From Dirofilaria immitis (taxonomy: Eukaryota; Nematoda; Chromadorea; Rhabditida; Onchocercidae), in assembly GCA_024305405.1 (NCBI GenBank), contig JAKNDB010000085.1, forward strand, positions 744,001 to 808,000: a stretch of 64,000 bases of DNA, in the 5' to 3' direction. Made by a program: the position numbers and the translations under genes. Shown in pieces: positions 40,381 to 52,359 of this stretch (its first letter is position 1; the number at the start of each line of letters is the position of its first letter). The notes under the pieces are model-generated. The model worked only from the letters and a program-made list of their open reading frames with translations. It ran no database searches and was not told the origin of the DNA.

Positions 40381-41387
40381 TAATGTATCATTATCAATGA
40401 TTAAGCATATCATATTATTTTGCCCTTTTTTTTCACTTATGTTCAATCAATATTTTATCAGTTCATTTATCAACTAGCATATTCGTAATTTATGATTAAT
40501 TTTAACTCCCAAATATGACAATTTTCATACATAGCATTTCTAACTATTACTCAGTGAACTTAACATATATTCAGTGAACTTAATAATTTTAAAAATGAAA
40601 CATTCGATTGATTTCAAATGATAATTTAAAATAAAATAACAGGGCGAATAGATTGAGGAATTTTTACAGAATTTCTTTCTAATTTAGAAATCGAATAATA
40701 ATAACAATGAAAAAGATAAAAAAGTGGTAAGTCAATTAGATTAAAGAGAATTTAAAAAAGAAAAATATTAGAAAATAATTTTATTCTCAATATAATAAAG
40801 AAAAAAACGAGTTAAATGAAATTCGAAACAAATATTATTTTAAAAAAAGTATTGAAAATACATTCAAAAAAAAGAAAAACATTCATATCATTTATTTGCA
40901 CAACTTTTATTGCTATTTAAAAAAAGAAGAGAAATTATTATTTATTCAATTATTAATTGACAATAGCATTATTATCGTTCATAAAATATTTGTATTATTT
41001 CTTCATTTCCTATTTATTGCTAATTTAGGACGAAGAAAGAAAAGAAGAATGATATTGCAGTATTTACTATAAATTTTACTGCTTCTTATAATCACTAAAT
41101 CGATTATTATATTATTATTATTATTATCATCATCATCATCATCGTCATCAAATATTTCTCGTTTATTTGAAACTATTGAAATTATGGATAATAATTTATT
41201 TTATTCATTATTGTTATCATTATTACTAACTGCTTAATGTGTTGAATTTTTTTCTACCTAACTTACAATTTACTATGAATATTTAAATGTGATACTGTAT
41301 TCATATCGAACAAACGAAATACCGTACTTATATTATTACGATAAATATTTGACGAAATATTTACTGCCTTTATTATAAAAATATTAG

Positions 41388-44300
41388 CAACAATGAAAGA
41401 AAAAGTTAATCGAACTGAAATTGCGCAATATCGTAGTTTTATTGATTTGAACATTCTAAATTGCGCAAGTGGATCGAAAATTGAGATGGATGATGATATG
41501 AATGAAATGAAGGATTTGCGATCATTTACCGGCATAAATAGTGCATATCGTACGATGGCCGTTTCACCAGATGCAAAGAAACTTTTATTCAAATAAGTTT
41601 TTTTCTTTTTTGAAAAGAAAAAATATTTCATAAAATATATTTCAAAATTTTTATCTATTGATAATAATCATCTTTTCTTTTGATAATAAAATTGCAATCA
41701 GAAATTAAAAAAATCAAACTACTATATATGCTACATCTTTATCAGTAATGATAATCTTTATCCTTATCATTAGTGATAGTATAGCTGTGAAATTTAAAAT
41801 TGGTTTTTTAATTCCAATTATATGTTCTTCTATTTATTACTTGAATAAATGCTATCGCTAATGAAATTTTTCATCAACTCAGTTATTCCAAATTCAAAGA
41901 TCTTCTCAAAATAGAAGTGACATATGAAATGAATACAAATATATGAAGATTATCAACTATGCTACTATCAACTTCAAATAAAATTAAATTAACATTTAAA
42001 TGAATTACTCTATCATCAGTTGTTCATCAAAAATGATTGATTGAAATCAATTTTAGTGAGATTGAAAATTGATCATTTGCAAAAATAATCTTTAATTTCA
42101 TTTTCTACTTCCAAAATTATTACAAATAATACAAAATTGATTGATCTTTGATTGAATCATCTCGCGTTTTTAATAATAAATATTTTACTATAAATCAAAT
42201 TTCTTAATTTCGAATGAGAAATTAAAAAAAACATAAGCTCATATGAAATAAGAGCTTCCCTAATTTTACATTACCTTTTGCTCCTTTTTTTAAATTCAAT
42301 TTCTATTTTAAACATAAAAAGAAATACATATGCTTCAGTTAGTGAGACGAGCTATTGCATAGAGCGCTATTTTTGTTACAATGAAAGAAAAAGTACAGTA
42401 ACAACGAACAGTTGCAAAAATTTTGTTTTATAATAAAAATAAATTGAAAAATTTCAATTTACATTAATAAAAAATTTACGCGAATTATAAATTTGTTCAA
42501 TAAAATACAAATTTATTGATTCTATTTGTTCACCTGTATTTTTAATCATTTATGATTTTATATATATCCATCCATCCATCCATTTATTTTCAGCATATTG
42601 TTTTTCTTTTTCTTTTTCATTAAGAAAAAATTTGATGAAACTTATTACTTTTTTCTTCTGCAAAAATTGGATTTAAAATTTTAGTTTTAAAAATAATTGA
42701 AAATATAATAATTCCTTTCATTCATTTCTTATTATTTATTCTTCTATTTTCAATTCATATTTATTTGCTCTCGCATAATGCTTAATAAAGAAAAATCTGA
42801 ACTTATTGAAATTATTAGCTTATTTCCTTTGCAAAATTTGATTTTTAGAAGGTTCAAAAGTGTGATAAATATTTATTTTCCAAAATACATTAATTTACTT
42901 TTATCATTTGCATATCACAGACATTTGTATGTTGAAATAATATTTTTAAAAGTTAAAATTTTTTAAATTTTGCAGATTTATTAGAAATTCTAAAATTTCA
43001 CATTTATCTTTACTTTTTTAGAAAGTCACAACAATTTTAAAAAACAAATTGTTTTTTTAAAAATTTCTATTACATCATTCCTTGAAGCAGTATATTTTTT
43101 AAAATTTTAGGAAAACTAATAACCGAATTTATTTATATCATATTGATGATGAAAATCAATGCAGTGATTATACTATCACCGGAATTGATATGAAGCATAA
43201 AGAGGATACGGTGATGATTTTTAAGAAATTGAATTTGATTAATAATATCATGAATTGATGTGATATTAATATTTAGGCTTATATAAATATTTCATTATAT
43301 GCAATAATTATCGAATATTTGGGAATAAAAATATTATTACCAATCGTTTAATATTTACTAAAAATTTAAAAAAAATTTTGAATTTTTCTCAAATTTATTT
43401 ATACTATCCAATTAGTATAATATAAATTTTTAGATATTTGATATAGCATTTTTGGATGATAAAACAATTTGTTTGATATTACAAAATTATAAAAGCAATT
43501 TGTATATAACAAAGGAACGCTAAATTTCGAATTAAAATTGATAAATATTTGCAGTCTTACTACATTCACACAAATTATTTGCAAGTAAGTCGGTTATTGT
43601 TATTATTCAATTATTGTTGGAAATTAGCCAAAAAGGGAAAAAAAGAGAAATTAGAAAGTTATTTTTATGGAAAAAAAGGAAAATTAAATTATTTATAATA
43701 TAATCGAAATCTTTATAATTACGAAATATTGAAATTTTTATAATGAAATCATTGAAATAATTAATATTTAAACGATTTCTAATTTTTTTTTTTTGAGAAA
43801 TTGATCGGATATGCGATATAAGCTGTTGATTAGGCCAATTAAAAATTTTGATTTTTTTAGGAATTTTATTTTTGCATGTCAAAACCTATAAGATAAATAT
43901 CAATGATTAAATTATCAAAATTTAAATTTGATTTCGATTTTTAGAAATTTTTTGAAAAAAATTTTTGATTTTTCAAGAGTTTTTTGCAGTATTTTTATTT
44001 CCAATTATTATAAAATAATTTAAAAATGAACGAAAAATTTTTAGGAAATATTTTAGGAAACATTATGCAACATCGGTAATATACGATGAAACAGGCCCTG
44101 TTCTAATATCATATCCGTTATCGTCTCAAAATAAAACATTAAATGATTCGCCAAAAATATGGCTTTTACATTTATCTAATTTTTATTCATGTACAGGTGT
44201 ACGAACGGTTGTTATCGAACCATCTATTAAAGATAGGAAGGGTAATTTTATGAAATTAAATGTTTGCTTCTTAAATTTCCATTTTCATTATCAAATTTGA

Positions 44301-46295
44301 AAATTTTTTTAATTTCTATTTTTCATTTTGTTAAATTTTCGATAATTTTCTTAGTTGATATTTTAGTGATTTATGATATTCATTAACTTCCGCTATTTGT
44401 CCGTTTGAATTTGATAAACTTTTCTTTTAAAATTGTTTGAACTTTTCCACTATTCTTTGATATTTGACCTTTTCCATTCTATTAATAGAGAAGGCGAAAA
44501 AAAGTTGGATAATTGCCTTTTATGACATTTCCAGCTGCTAAATATTGAAGAAATTGAAAAGTTTTGCTTTCTTTACTTCTGAATTTTCAATTATTAGCAA
44601 ATTAATTGTATTCTCTTTTTGATCAATTATTGTTATTATTATTACTATTTATTATCATTTAGATTAATTGCTTGCTATTTTAATTCAATATGAAAAGAAA
44701 AAAAGAAAAAAATATAAGCTTTTTTATCGAGAATCAGTTCTCGAATTGAGCAATATTTTAATATATTTACCTAAAAATATACACAATTATTCTTTAATTA
44801 TACATTTCTTTGTATAATTTGGAATTTTTTCCAAAAATAATATTAGCATTGGATTAAGATATGTAAGGAATAAGTTAAATAAATAAAAATTAAAAAATTT
44901 TTTAAACTATTTGAAAATAAATTTATTTTTTTTAAATTATAATACTAAAAATCATGTAATAATTATAATATAGTTTAAATTTTAATTTTCAGCTTTATTT
45001 TGTGATCCTTTTATTTATCAAAATTGTGTATATTTATTCAATCGTTTCGAGAGTACTATACTAAGTATTGCTATTACGGGTAAAAATCGTGCTCGTACTC
45101 GAATACTTAATACACATCCGGATTTTCGATTTCAAAACCAAGTAGTAAATATGCAAATCGTTGCTTATTTCTACTACGTAATATAATCCTTGTTTATTGT
45201 CATCAACGTTTAGATAAACATGATGAAGAGCCAGAACTTTGGATTCTAAAATTGAAGTATGTATTACTTTGAGTTATTTGTAAATAAATTTGATATCAAT
45301 TTAAAATATGCAAAAATGATTGCTTCCATGTAATTAATGTATTGTAGGATAGGAAAAAATAATTGATTAATTTTGATAAAATGATTAGAAGAAAATTAGT
45401 TGCAAAATTAATTTAGTATCATAGTGACATATTAATACTAAATTCTTTTTAAATTCTATATAATGAATATTGTTTATAAAATAATGAAGCATTTCAGAAC
45501 AATGACATGGCATCGATTACATCTTATATTAAATCATCATTATCCAATTGGTTTAGTAAATTTTCAAAAATCTCGTAATGAAGAATTAGCATATTTACAT
45601 GGTGAATGTGGACGTAGTAAATGTCAAGAAAAAGTTCATTTATATCAATTAAGTACAACGCAAGATTGTATTATGGTTCATTGATTTTATATTTTTTTCA
45701 TTTCATATTTTTATTATTTATTTATTTATTTTTTGGAAAATTAATTAGCAAAAAAATTAAAATACAATTAATAATTAGTTTTGTTAAATTAATTCAAATA
45801 AAATTGAATAAATAAAATTTTGCAATATTTATTAATTAAGAATTACTTAAAATTAAAAATATATTAATTCGTTATTGCTATTATTACTATTATTATTATT
45901 ATTATCATTATTATTATTATTGCCATTATTGCTATTATTATTATTATTTTGTATTATTTGATATTTTTAATGAAATAAATTTATAAAATTTGTAATTTGA
46001 TTTTATATTACTAATTTTTCTTCTTTCTTTTTCGATTTAATTTTATGCTATTATTTTTTGTTTTTGGTTTTTAAATTTAATTTCATATTATTATTTCAGC
46101 CAAATGAACCAAATGATAGTATGTATCGAGCAAGTCTAATTGATCGAAAAAAATAAATCATCAAAACGTTCCGTAAGTAATACCATTGAAATACATCATG
46201 ATACAAGTAACGGTAACGTACGTGTAGAATCAACAGCAATTTCTGAACATATTGCGCCATCATTTCGTTACGTAAGAAGATATAATCGTGACAAG
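41388..46295 (+). CDS. Unrecognised multi-exon gene, beta-propeller-like sequence, 3' end not found
   Basis: Exons read: 41388-41592 (ATG 41393), 43111-43210, 44057-44241, 44993-45256, 45498-45675, 46100-46295. Phases agree at most junctions; exon 2 to exon 3 does not fit, so a base error or missed boundary lies there. Sequence hints at a propeller: AVSPDAKKLLF followed by NNRIYLYHIDDE, then VIYDETGPVLISYP, PKIWLLHLS and PELWILKLK, each like a strand pair of Kelch or SPDG-type repeats. Exon 5 adds WHRLHLILNHHYPIGLVNF and LHGECGRSKCQEKVHLYQL. Frameshifts are needed at the A run 45134-45137 and at A7 46146-46152. Exon 1 ends at an apparent ATAAGT donor. Exon 6 ends at GTAAGC, so the gene continues, but no further exon was recognised. 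I cannot name the family. Confidence 0.65.
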
Positions 46296-46617
46296 GTAAG
46301 CGTAATGATAAATTAAGTTTAATTATAATTTAATTTATATTTTCATAAATGTATTGCGAAATTGATTTTTTCTTTTTTTGTTTTGTTTTCCTTATTTATG
46401 ATAAATGAATTAATGAGAACTTTTCTTATTTTTTTAACTTAACTGCTCATTTTCATATATTTTTTCACAACTTTTTATAATTTATAAATATTGCATATTA
46501 TTAGTATTAATAATTATAAATTAAGTTTCATTATAATTTCAAATATTTTATAACTAAATCTATCATAGCTTTCTTTTTCTGTCTAATTTTTTTGATACCT
46601 TTATTATACTGTGATTT

Positions 46618-46727
46618 CTAAAATTGAATTCTCGAGAAAAGTCTATTCATAATTTGTCTAATAGTTTTATCTAAAATTGAATTCTCGAGAAAAGTTTATT
46701 CATAATTTTTCTAATAATTTCATCTAT
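46618..46727. repeat. 53-bp tandem duplication carrying TTCTCGAGAA
   Basis: CTAAAATTGAATTCTCGAGA starts at 46618 and 46671. The two copies differ at a few positions. Each includes the palindrome TTCTCGAGAA (46629-46638 and 46682-46691). Confidence 0.88.
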
Positions 46728-47407
46728 TTATTTCTATTAATAATTATTTCTTTCATTTATTTGGTTTAATATTTAAAATTTTTTTCATAGAAAATATAAT
46801 TTAATTTACAAATGGACAAAATATATTATAAACAATCGTATTAGTTTTCATGTATTTTAGGGATATTACCTTAAAAATCATAATAATATATATCAATTAT
46901 TAAATTATTTTTTATCAAAATTAATCTTAGCTAACTTGTAATTTGCATACATCTAATTTAGTATATTAATTTATCTTAATGTTATTTTTTTGGCTCTTAA
47001 AAGTATATCTATAATTTCTTTGCATAAATTATTTAATCTATGATGGAGGAATGGATTAATGAGATTAAAAACAAATTTTTTAAGTCAATTTTTTCAATAA
47101 TCGACAATCATATTTTATGCTTTCGTTCAAATTAGTTTACAATAAAAAAAAAAATAATGAAACATTTGATACTCCCGAAAATATATTATGATTTTCTCCG
47201 AAATACTTTTTGTTTATTTCTTTTTGCTCATTTTTTATTTCATTAATTTTCGTAAAATATATAAGAAATTTAATAGCAATAAATATCATTGAAAATAAAC
47301 GCTTAAAAATTAATGAATAAATTCTATGATAAAAATATTTTAATTTAAATTTAAAAATTTTTTTCGATTAATTCATAATTTTGTTGAATTTGAAATGATT
47401 TCTTTTA

Positions 47408-47442
47408 ATTTCCTTTTATATTTATGAAATATAAAAGGAAAT
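47408..47442. repeat. Perfect 16-bp hairpin with 3-base loop
   Basis: ATTTCCTTTTATATTT, loop ATG, then the exact reverse complement AAATATAAAAGGAAAT. Confidence 0.85.
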
Positions 47443-47980
47443 GGAACAAATTTGTGAAAATATAAAATTTCTTATTTTTTAATATTATATTTACCATAAC
47501 AATACGAAAGTCAAATTGTTATTAACATTTATCGACAATTTTTTCACACTTTTTTTTGCCATCTATTACCTATCTACTTGGCTTTTTAAACTTTTATTTT
47601 AAAGTACTTGTTATGATTGTTTAATAGTTTTTAACAACTATTAAACAGTTTTATATTTAATAGTTTCATAAACTATTTGATTATTTTCTCTTTTTTTTTT
47701 ATTTTCATTATTGTGAAAATAAAGAGGAAATGAGAGTTTCTGTTATGAAACTTTTTTTTATAAAAATTTATTTAATTTCGTTTACCTAATTTTTTTATAT
47801 GAAATGAGAAAAAAGATAGATTGATAGAAATGAAGAGAAGTAAGGAAATGAATGAGAAGAAAATTAAAATTTAAATGAAGCGAAAAGGTTGAAAAAATTA
47901 TTTAAAGTTTGGATTAATTTTTCGTTTTTTTCTTTCGATTTAAATTTATATTATAGAATAATTTTAAATAAGTTAAATAA

Positions 47981-48064
47981 TTACGTTAAATCTCAACTGC
48001 GAAAGCATTTACGCTAAATCTCGACTACGAATACATTTACGTTAAATTTAAATAGAGAAGCCAT
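47981..48064. repeat. 28-bp tandem repeat, three diverged copies
   Basis: TTACGTTAAATCTCAACTGC, TTACGCTAAATCTCGACTAC and TTACGTTAAATTTAAATAGA start at 47981, 48009 and 48037. Each copy ends in CAT. Confidence 0.85.
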
Positions 48065-49280
48065 TCACCTCAAACTTCAAATTAATTGAATTAACAAAAA
48101 TTTTATAATAAATTGAGATAATCATATGAAATTTTGGAATGAAAAAAATCAAGCATCAAATTTTAGATAATAGATATTTACATCGAATTTTTGATAAACA
48201 AACGTCTATAAGAAAGATCAGATAGACAGATATTTACGTTTTGTGTGATAATAATATATAAATCGTATAATTCCGTACCATTCATTTTTATTTTCATTAC
48301 AATATTCTCATTTTATGTTCAAACAATTTTAAAATTAAACATTCCATTTATTCTTAATGTGAAATTTTATATGAAAAAAAATAAATTTAACCAAAAACTT
48401 TGAAAAATAATCAAAAAGAATTGATTGAATTAATAAATAATAAAAATAAAAAAAAACCTTACAAATTTAAATGAAATAAACGATAATTTTATCAAATGCC
48501 ATTGTATAATTGCTATCAAAAATTTCACAATTCTTCGATAAATTTCATAATTAATTAAAAGAAACTGTTCGAAATTAAAATTTAATTCATAATTAAATTC
48601 AAAAATTCATTTCACTTTACTTTCCTTTTACAATCTAATACGTTTTAGTTATCTTTTTAACTTATAATGCTATTAAATCTATAATGTCATCATATTATCA
48701 ACATTTTCTGTCAATGTGATAAAATTCTTCGCTTCAATTATCAATAAACACTATTATTGATAATATTTTACCGATTAATATCAGAAATTTTACCTAATGA
48801 AATTAATTTCGATAAATATTAAATGAAATTTAAAATAAAAAATACTTTTCCAAAAATTATTTTTCCATTCAGTTTCTACTCAATTTGCTATCACTGATAA
48901 TTTTCTAGCATTTCGTTCATCAAAAAAAATAGTAATGAAAATTAGAGTTGAAATTTAGAAAATTAAAATTTTATGTTAAATTATTAAAATTGTTTTTTTT
49001 TTTTAAAAAGAAAGATATGATATGAAACAATTTTGATTAATTTATTCTTTTATTTATAAAATTAATTTTAGAATAAATAAAAAGGCATTGTTAATTTATT
49101 GTTAGTTTTACTTCTATAATAGAATCGTTAGAAAGAATATTTTTTTTATCTGTGATTAAGCAAAGAGAAAACTATTTGTTGAATTGTTTTGTTAAATGTT
49201 CTTACTTTTTCATTTTTTTGAAATTATTCTTTCATCGTTAATATATATTTCATCCTTCCTATCCTTCCTTTCCTTCTTTC

Positions 49281-49443
49281 TTACCATTCTTCTTCTTCAT
49301 CATCATCTTCTTCTTCATCATCATCATCGTCTTCATCATCTTCATCGTCTGCTTCATTCATCATCGTCTGCTTTAATTTGTTCTTTTTGTGATATTATAG
49401 AACTAATCGTATCATCTTTTTTCCTTTTTTTTTGTGCAACCAT
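49281..49443 (-). pseudogene. Candidate small acidic protein ORF, frameshifted
   Basis: Minus strand from ATG at 49443: MVAQKKRKKDDTISSIIS, then KEQIKADDDE and a stop. A change of frame at that point continues NEADDEDDEDDDDDEEE and ends in EEEEW at a TAA (49281-49283). A basic start followed by a long Asp/Glu tail ending in an aromatic residue is a plausible design for a small nuclear protein, but GAT/GAA repeats can produce acidic tails by chance. The shift needs one base removed or two added, unlike most others here. No family recognised. Confidence 0.3.
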
Positions 49444-52220
49444 TTTAAAAATTAGCTTTTAAAATTTATTTTATTACTTTGAAAATTTGCAAATTCTCGC
49501 ATACCACATGTTCCCTTCCATTTTATTTTCAACAAAGAAAAAGCTTAGCTTTATTATTTGATTTGTTTTTATTATTTCATATTTTTGATCATTTTCATTT
49601 CAAGATTTACTTCCATCATCAATTCTTCTTTCTCGACCTGAAAATGTAAATATATGTTGCATTAATAACTCTCTTCATTTTATTTATTGTTAAAGAAGTC
49701 TTTTTCTCGAAACTTTTTCTTTTATCTCATCAATATTTTTTTGCAATATTTCAAGAAATTTAATGTTTGCATTTCAAACCAAAACAACAAATTTTTCCCT
49801 TTTTGCTCAATCAGCAATCTTTTCAATAAAAAGAAAGGAAAAGTTTTTTGAAAAGTTTGTTTGATATCATTTTTTTCACTTCAAACTTTCCCAACAGTTA
49901 AAGAAAAGGAAAACGAAAAGATGCAATTTATTATAAATTATTAAAAAAAATATGAAAAACAAATATTAAAAAAATATGAAAAACAAATTTTTTCATATGA
50001 AATAGATATATTTTAATTAGATGAATGATATGAAACGAATGAATTAGATGAATGAAATGAATGAATGAATGAATGAAATGAATGAATGAATGGAATGAAT
50101 GAATGAAATGAATGAATGAATGAATGAAATGAATGAATGAATGAATGAATAAATTATTAAATTAAAATGAATATTAAATTAAAGTTATAATTAAATATAA
50201 ATAATATAATGCAAATATTCCGCCTTATTTCATTTGAAAAGATTTCAATAAATTGTTAAACTTTTTTTTAAAATTTTTCAAAATGTTTTCCCAATCTTTT
50301 ATTCTGAAAAATAATTATTCAAAAATATGTCCTATATTTTCACTATTATCATCTTATTATATCGGCCATTTTTGTTATATATTTCTTTTCTTATTTATAT
50401 TTTAATAACACAGAGAAATTATTAATTTTAGTAATTTTATTTATATATAGGAATATTTTATTTTAATAACAAATCTGAAATATTCTTTTATTTTATATTT
50501 TTTCTTCGTTAATTTAATTTATGCCTTCTTTCTTTGAATTTTAATTTTTGCATTGTTTATTAGTAAATATTTAAATGAAAATTTCATAATTAAAAAGTTT
50601 TCTTTCATTTATTTAATTTTATACCATTTCCTTTTAAATTATATATATTAAACTTTTTCTTAATGGTTTCAAATATTGCGTAATGTTACGTTACGACAAC
50701 AATACATAAAAGGTAATACATATTATTTAAACTATTTTGAAACTTTTTCTTAATAATTTTAATATTACATGATCATATATAAATGTAATATGTGAAATTC
50801 TGACATTTTAAATATTAGCTAACAAAATATGCAACACTGGTTTTTTTGCATAAATACAAATATAATCAATCTTTTAAAAAACTATTTTATTATTTTGTTA
50901 AGTAGATGTTATCTGAAATGATTTAATTTCTATATCACGATAAAAGATTTTTCGATTACTCGAAATAAACATGGAGAGTTTCAAAAGATTCGAAGAAAGT
51001 ATTGAAGAAATGATAACAAGACATAACATTATTATGTTATACTATTAAATTACAAATCAATGACTGATAATTTAAGACGTTTTCAACTATGTAAACAATT
51101 TATCAAACTTGTTATTTGACATTTTCAAATATGCAATGATCACAATTCGTGTTTTTTTGTTTTTTAATATCAAATTAAATATTTGTCATGATTAATGTTT
51201 TGATTAAATTTGTTAAGTCCAAAAATATTATTATAAAACAATTTGGAAATTTAAGATGCAAAAAGAAAAAATATTAGCGCCAATAAATAGATGTGATATT
51301 AATTAATTAACAGTTGTTATCATTTAATTTTATTATTAGATAAAAATTTAATTTAATTAGTCAAAGATATAATCCATTCAAAAAGTTATAGTCAAATTTT
51401 ATTATTAGAAATTAATTTTATTCATTAAACAAATTAATTCAATAAATTCTTATTCTAAAAATTTCATTTCTTTTTTTATTATTATCATTCAACAGAACAA
51501 AAATGTATTGATATTATATAACAAAGAGTAAAAACAAAGTTCACTTTTTGATCAGAGTAATAAATCAATATGATGAATTATTTCCTTTTAAGAGTACCAC
51601 GCCTTTTCTTCTTTTTCAATATTGCGTTAAACTGTTATTCTTTAGTTTATTTCATCATTAAACGGTTTATGATGATAATGATAATTACGTTTTTCTATAT
51701 TATTCTATTTTACTATATTACCTTTTTTCCCACTTCTTATCTATCATCATGCTGATTAGTTGCAATTAAATAGACTTATATAAGAATAAAATTTATCCAT
51801 CAATATTTATATATTTATGTATTGATTAATAATATAAATAGATATATAAGCATAATCATCTATCAATTATATATAATAAATATGTCAATTTGAAATTACT
51901 TAGCCAACCAAAATTTAGCCATTTCTTGAGAAGTATTAGGAAATTTAAAAGTATAATTAATTTATAGAATTAGGAACAATTTTTAAAGTTTCCATAAATA
52001 TCCGTTTCGTTACATATTATTATTTTTAGTATTAAATGTACTATGGTAAGTTATTTCTTGGAGTCAAATTGTTTGAGATTACGTCCCAAAGAGGATGATA
52101 AATATCATCTAAGGATAAACAAGGTCATAAGATCGATAGCAAAAAAAAATGAGTAATAAAAATCATTAATAAGAAAAAATAAACGATATTATCTTTGAAG
52201 TTGTTATCTAAAAATTTCAG
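49444..52220. other. AT-rich stretch with no supportable gene
   Basis: Apart from the GAAT repeat listed separately, only AT-rich sequence. The open frame at 51570-51755 is hydrophobic and Phe/Ile-rich, as expected by chance. Confidence 0.55.
50033..50150. repeat. GAAT/GAAAT tetranucleotide repeat
   Basis: Runs of GAAT interrupted at regular points by GAAAT and GGAAT units. Confidence 0.92.
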
Positions 52221-52359
52221 GCTAAAAAAATTTACATCCATCATCATCATCATCATTATCAGCAGCAACAAAATTAGCTCAGCCAAATCAGCAAACGCAG
52301 CTGTTTATCACCATTGTTATTATCACCATCAAAAAATCAACAAGACGGCAAGCAATATG
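52221..52359 (+). CDS. Candidate His/Gln-rich internal exon
   Basis: A clean AAATTTCAG acceptor (52212-52220) and a GTAAAT donor (52360) flank a segment with exon-like composition. One frame reads AKKIYIHHHHHHYQQQQ, then after a one-base shift at the A run 52270-52273 continues LAQPNQQTQ. A further frame reads AVYHHCYYHHQKINKTASNM. Low-complexity His/Gln stretches like this are common in transcription factors and RNA-binding proteins. Which gene it belongs to is unknown; it could join the gene at 61415 through a long intron. Confidence 0.4.

Larger units (their letters stand above)
34860..41387. other. AT-rich stretch with no supportable gene
   Basis: No exon-like segment was seen in 6.5 kb. 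It contains a short direct repeat of TCTTTGCCAATCTAT (35293 and about 35338), a large foldback inverted repeat (37504-37714), an ATCT microsatellite (40333-40380) and a paired TCAGTGAACTTAA near 40551-40582. Confidence 0.55.
46296..49280. other. AT-rich stretch with no supportable exon
   Basis: Follows the last recognised exon of the gene at 41388-46295, whose donor implies more exons downstream; none was seen here. It contains a 53-bp tandem duplication (46618-46727), a perfect hairpin (47408-47442) and a 28-bp repeat (47981-48064). Confidence 0.5.

Noticed and set aside
41263..41631. 122-codon minus-strand open frame
   Set aside because: It lies opposite exon 1 of the propeller-like gene, whose plus frame joins the next exon in phase; the minus frame has no recognisable motif.
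49196..49462. Plus-strand His/Leu/Ser-rich open frame
   Set aside because: It is the complement of the acidic GAT/GAA stretch; no start or splice evidence on the plus strand.
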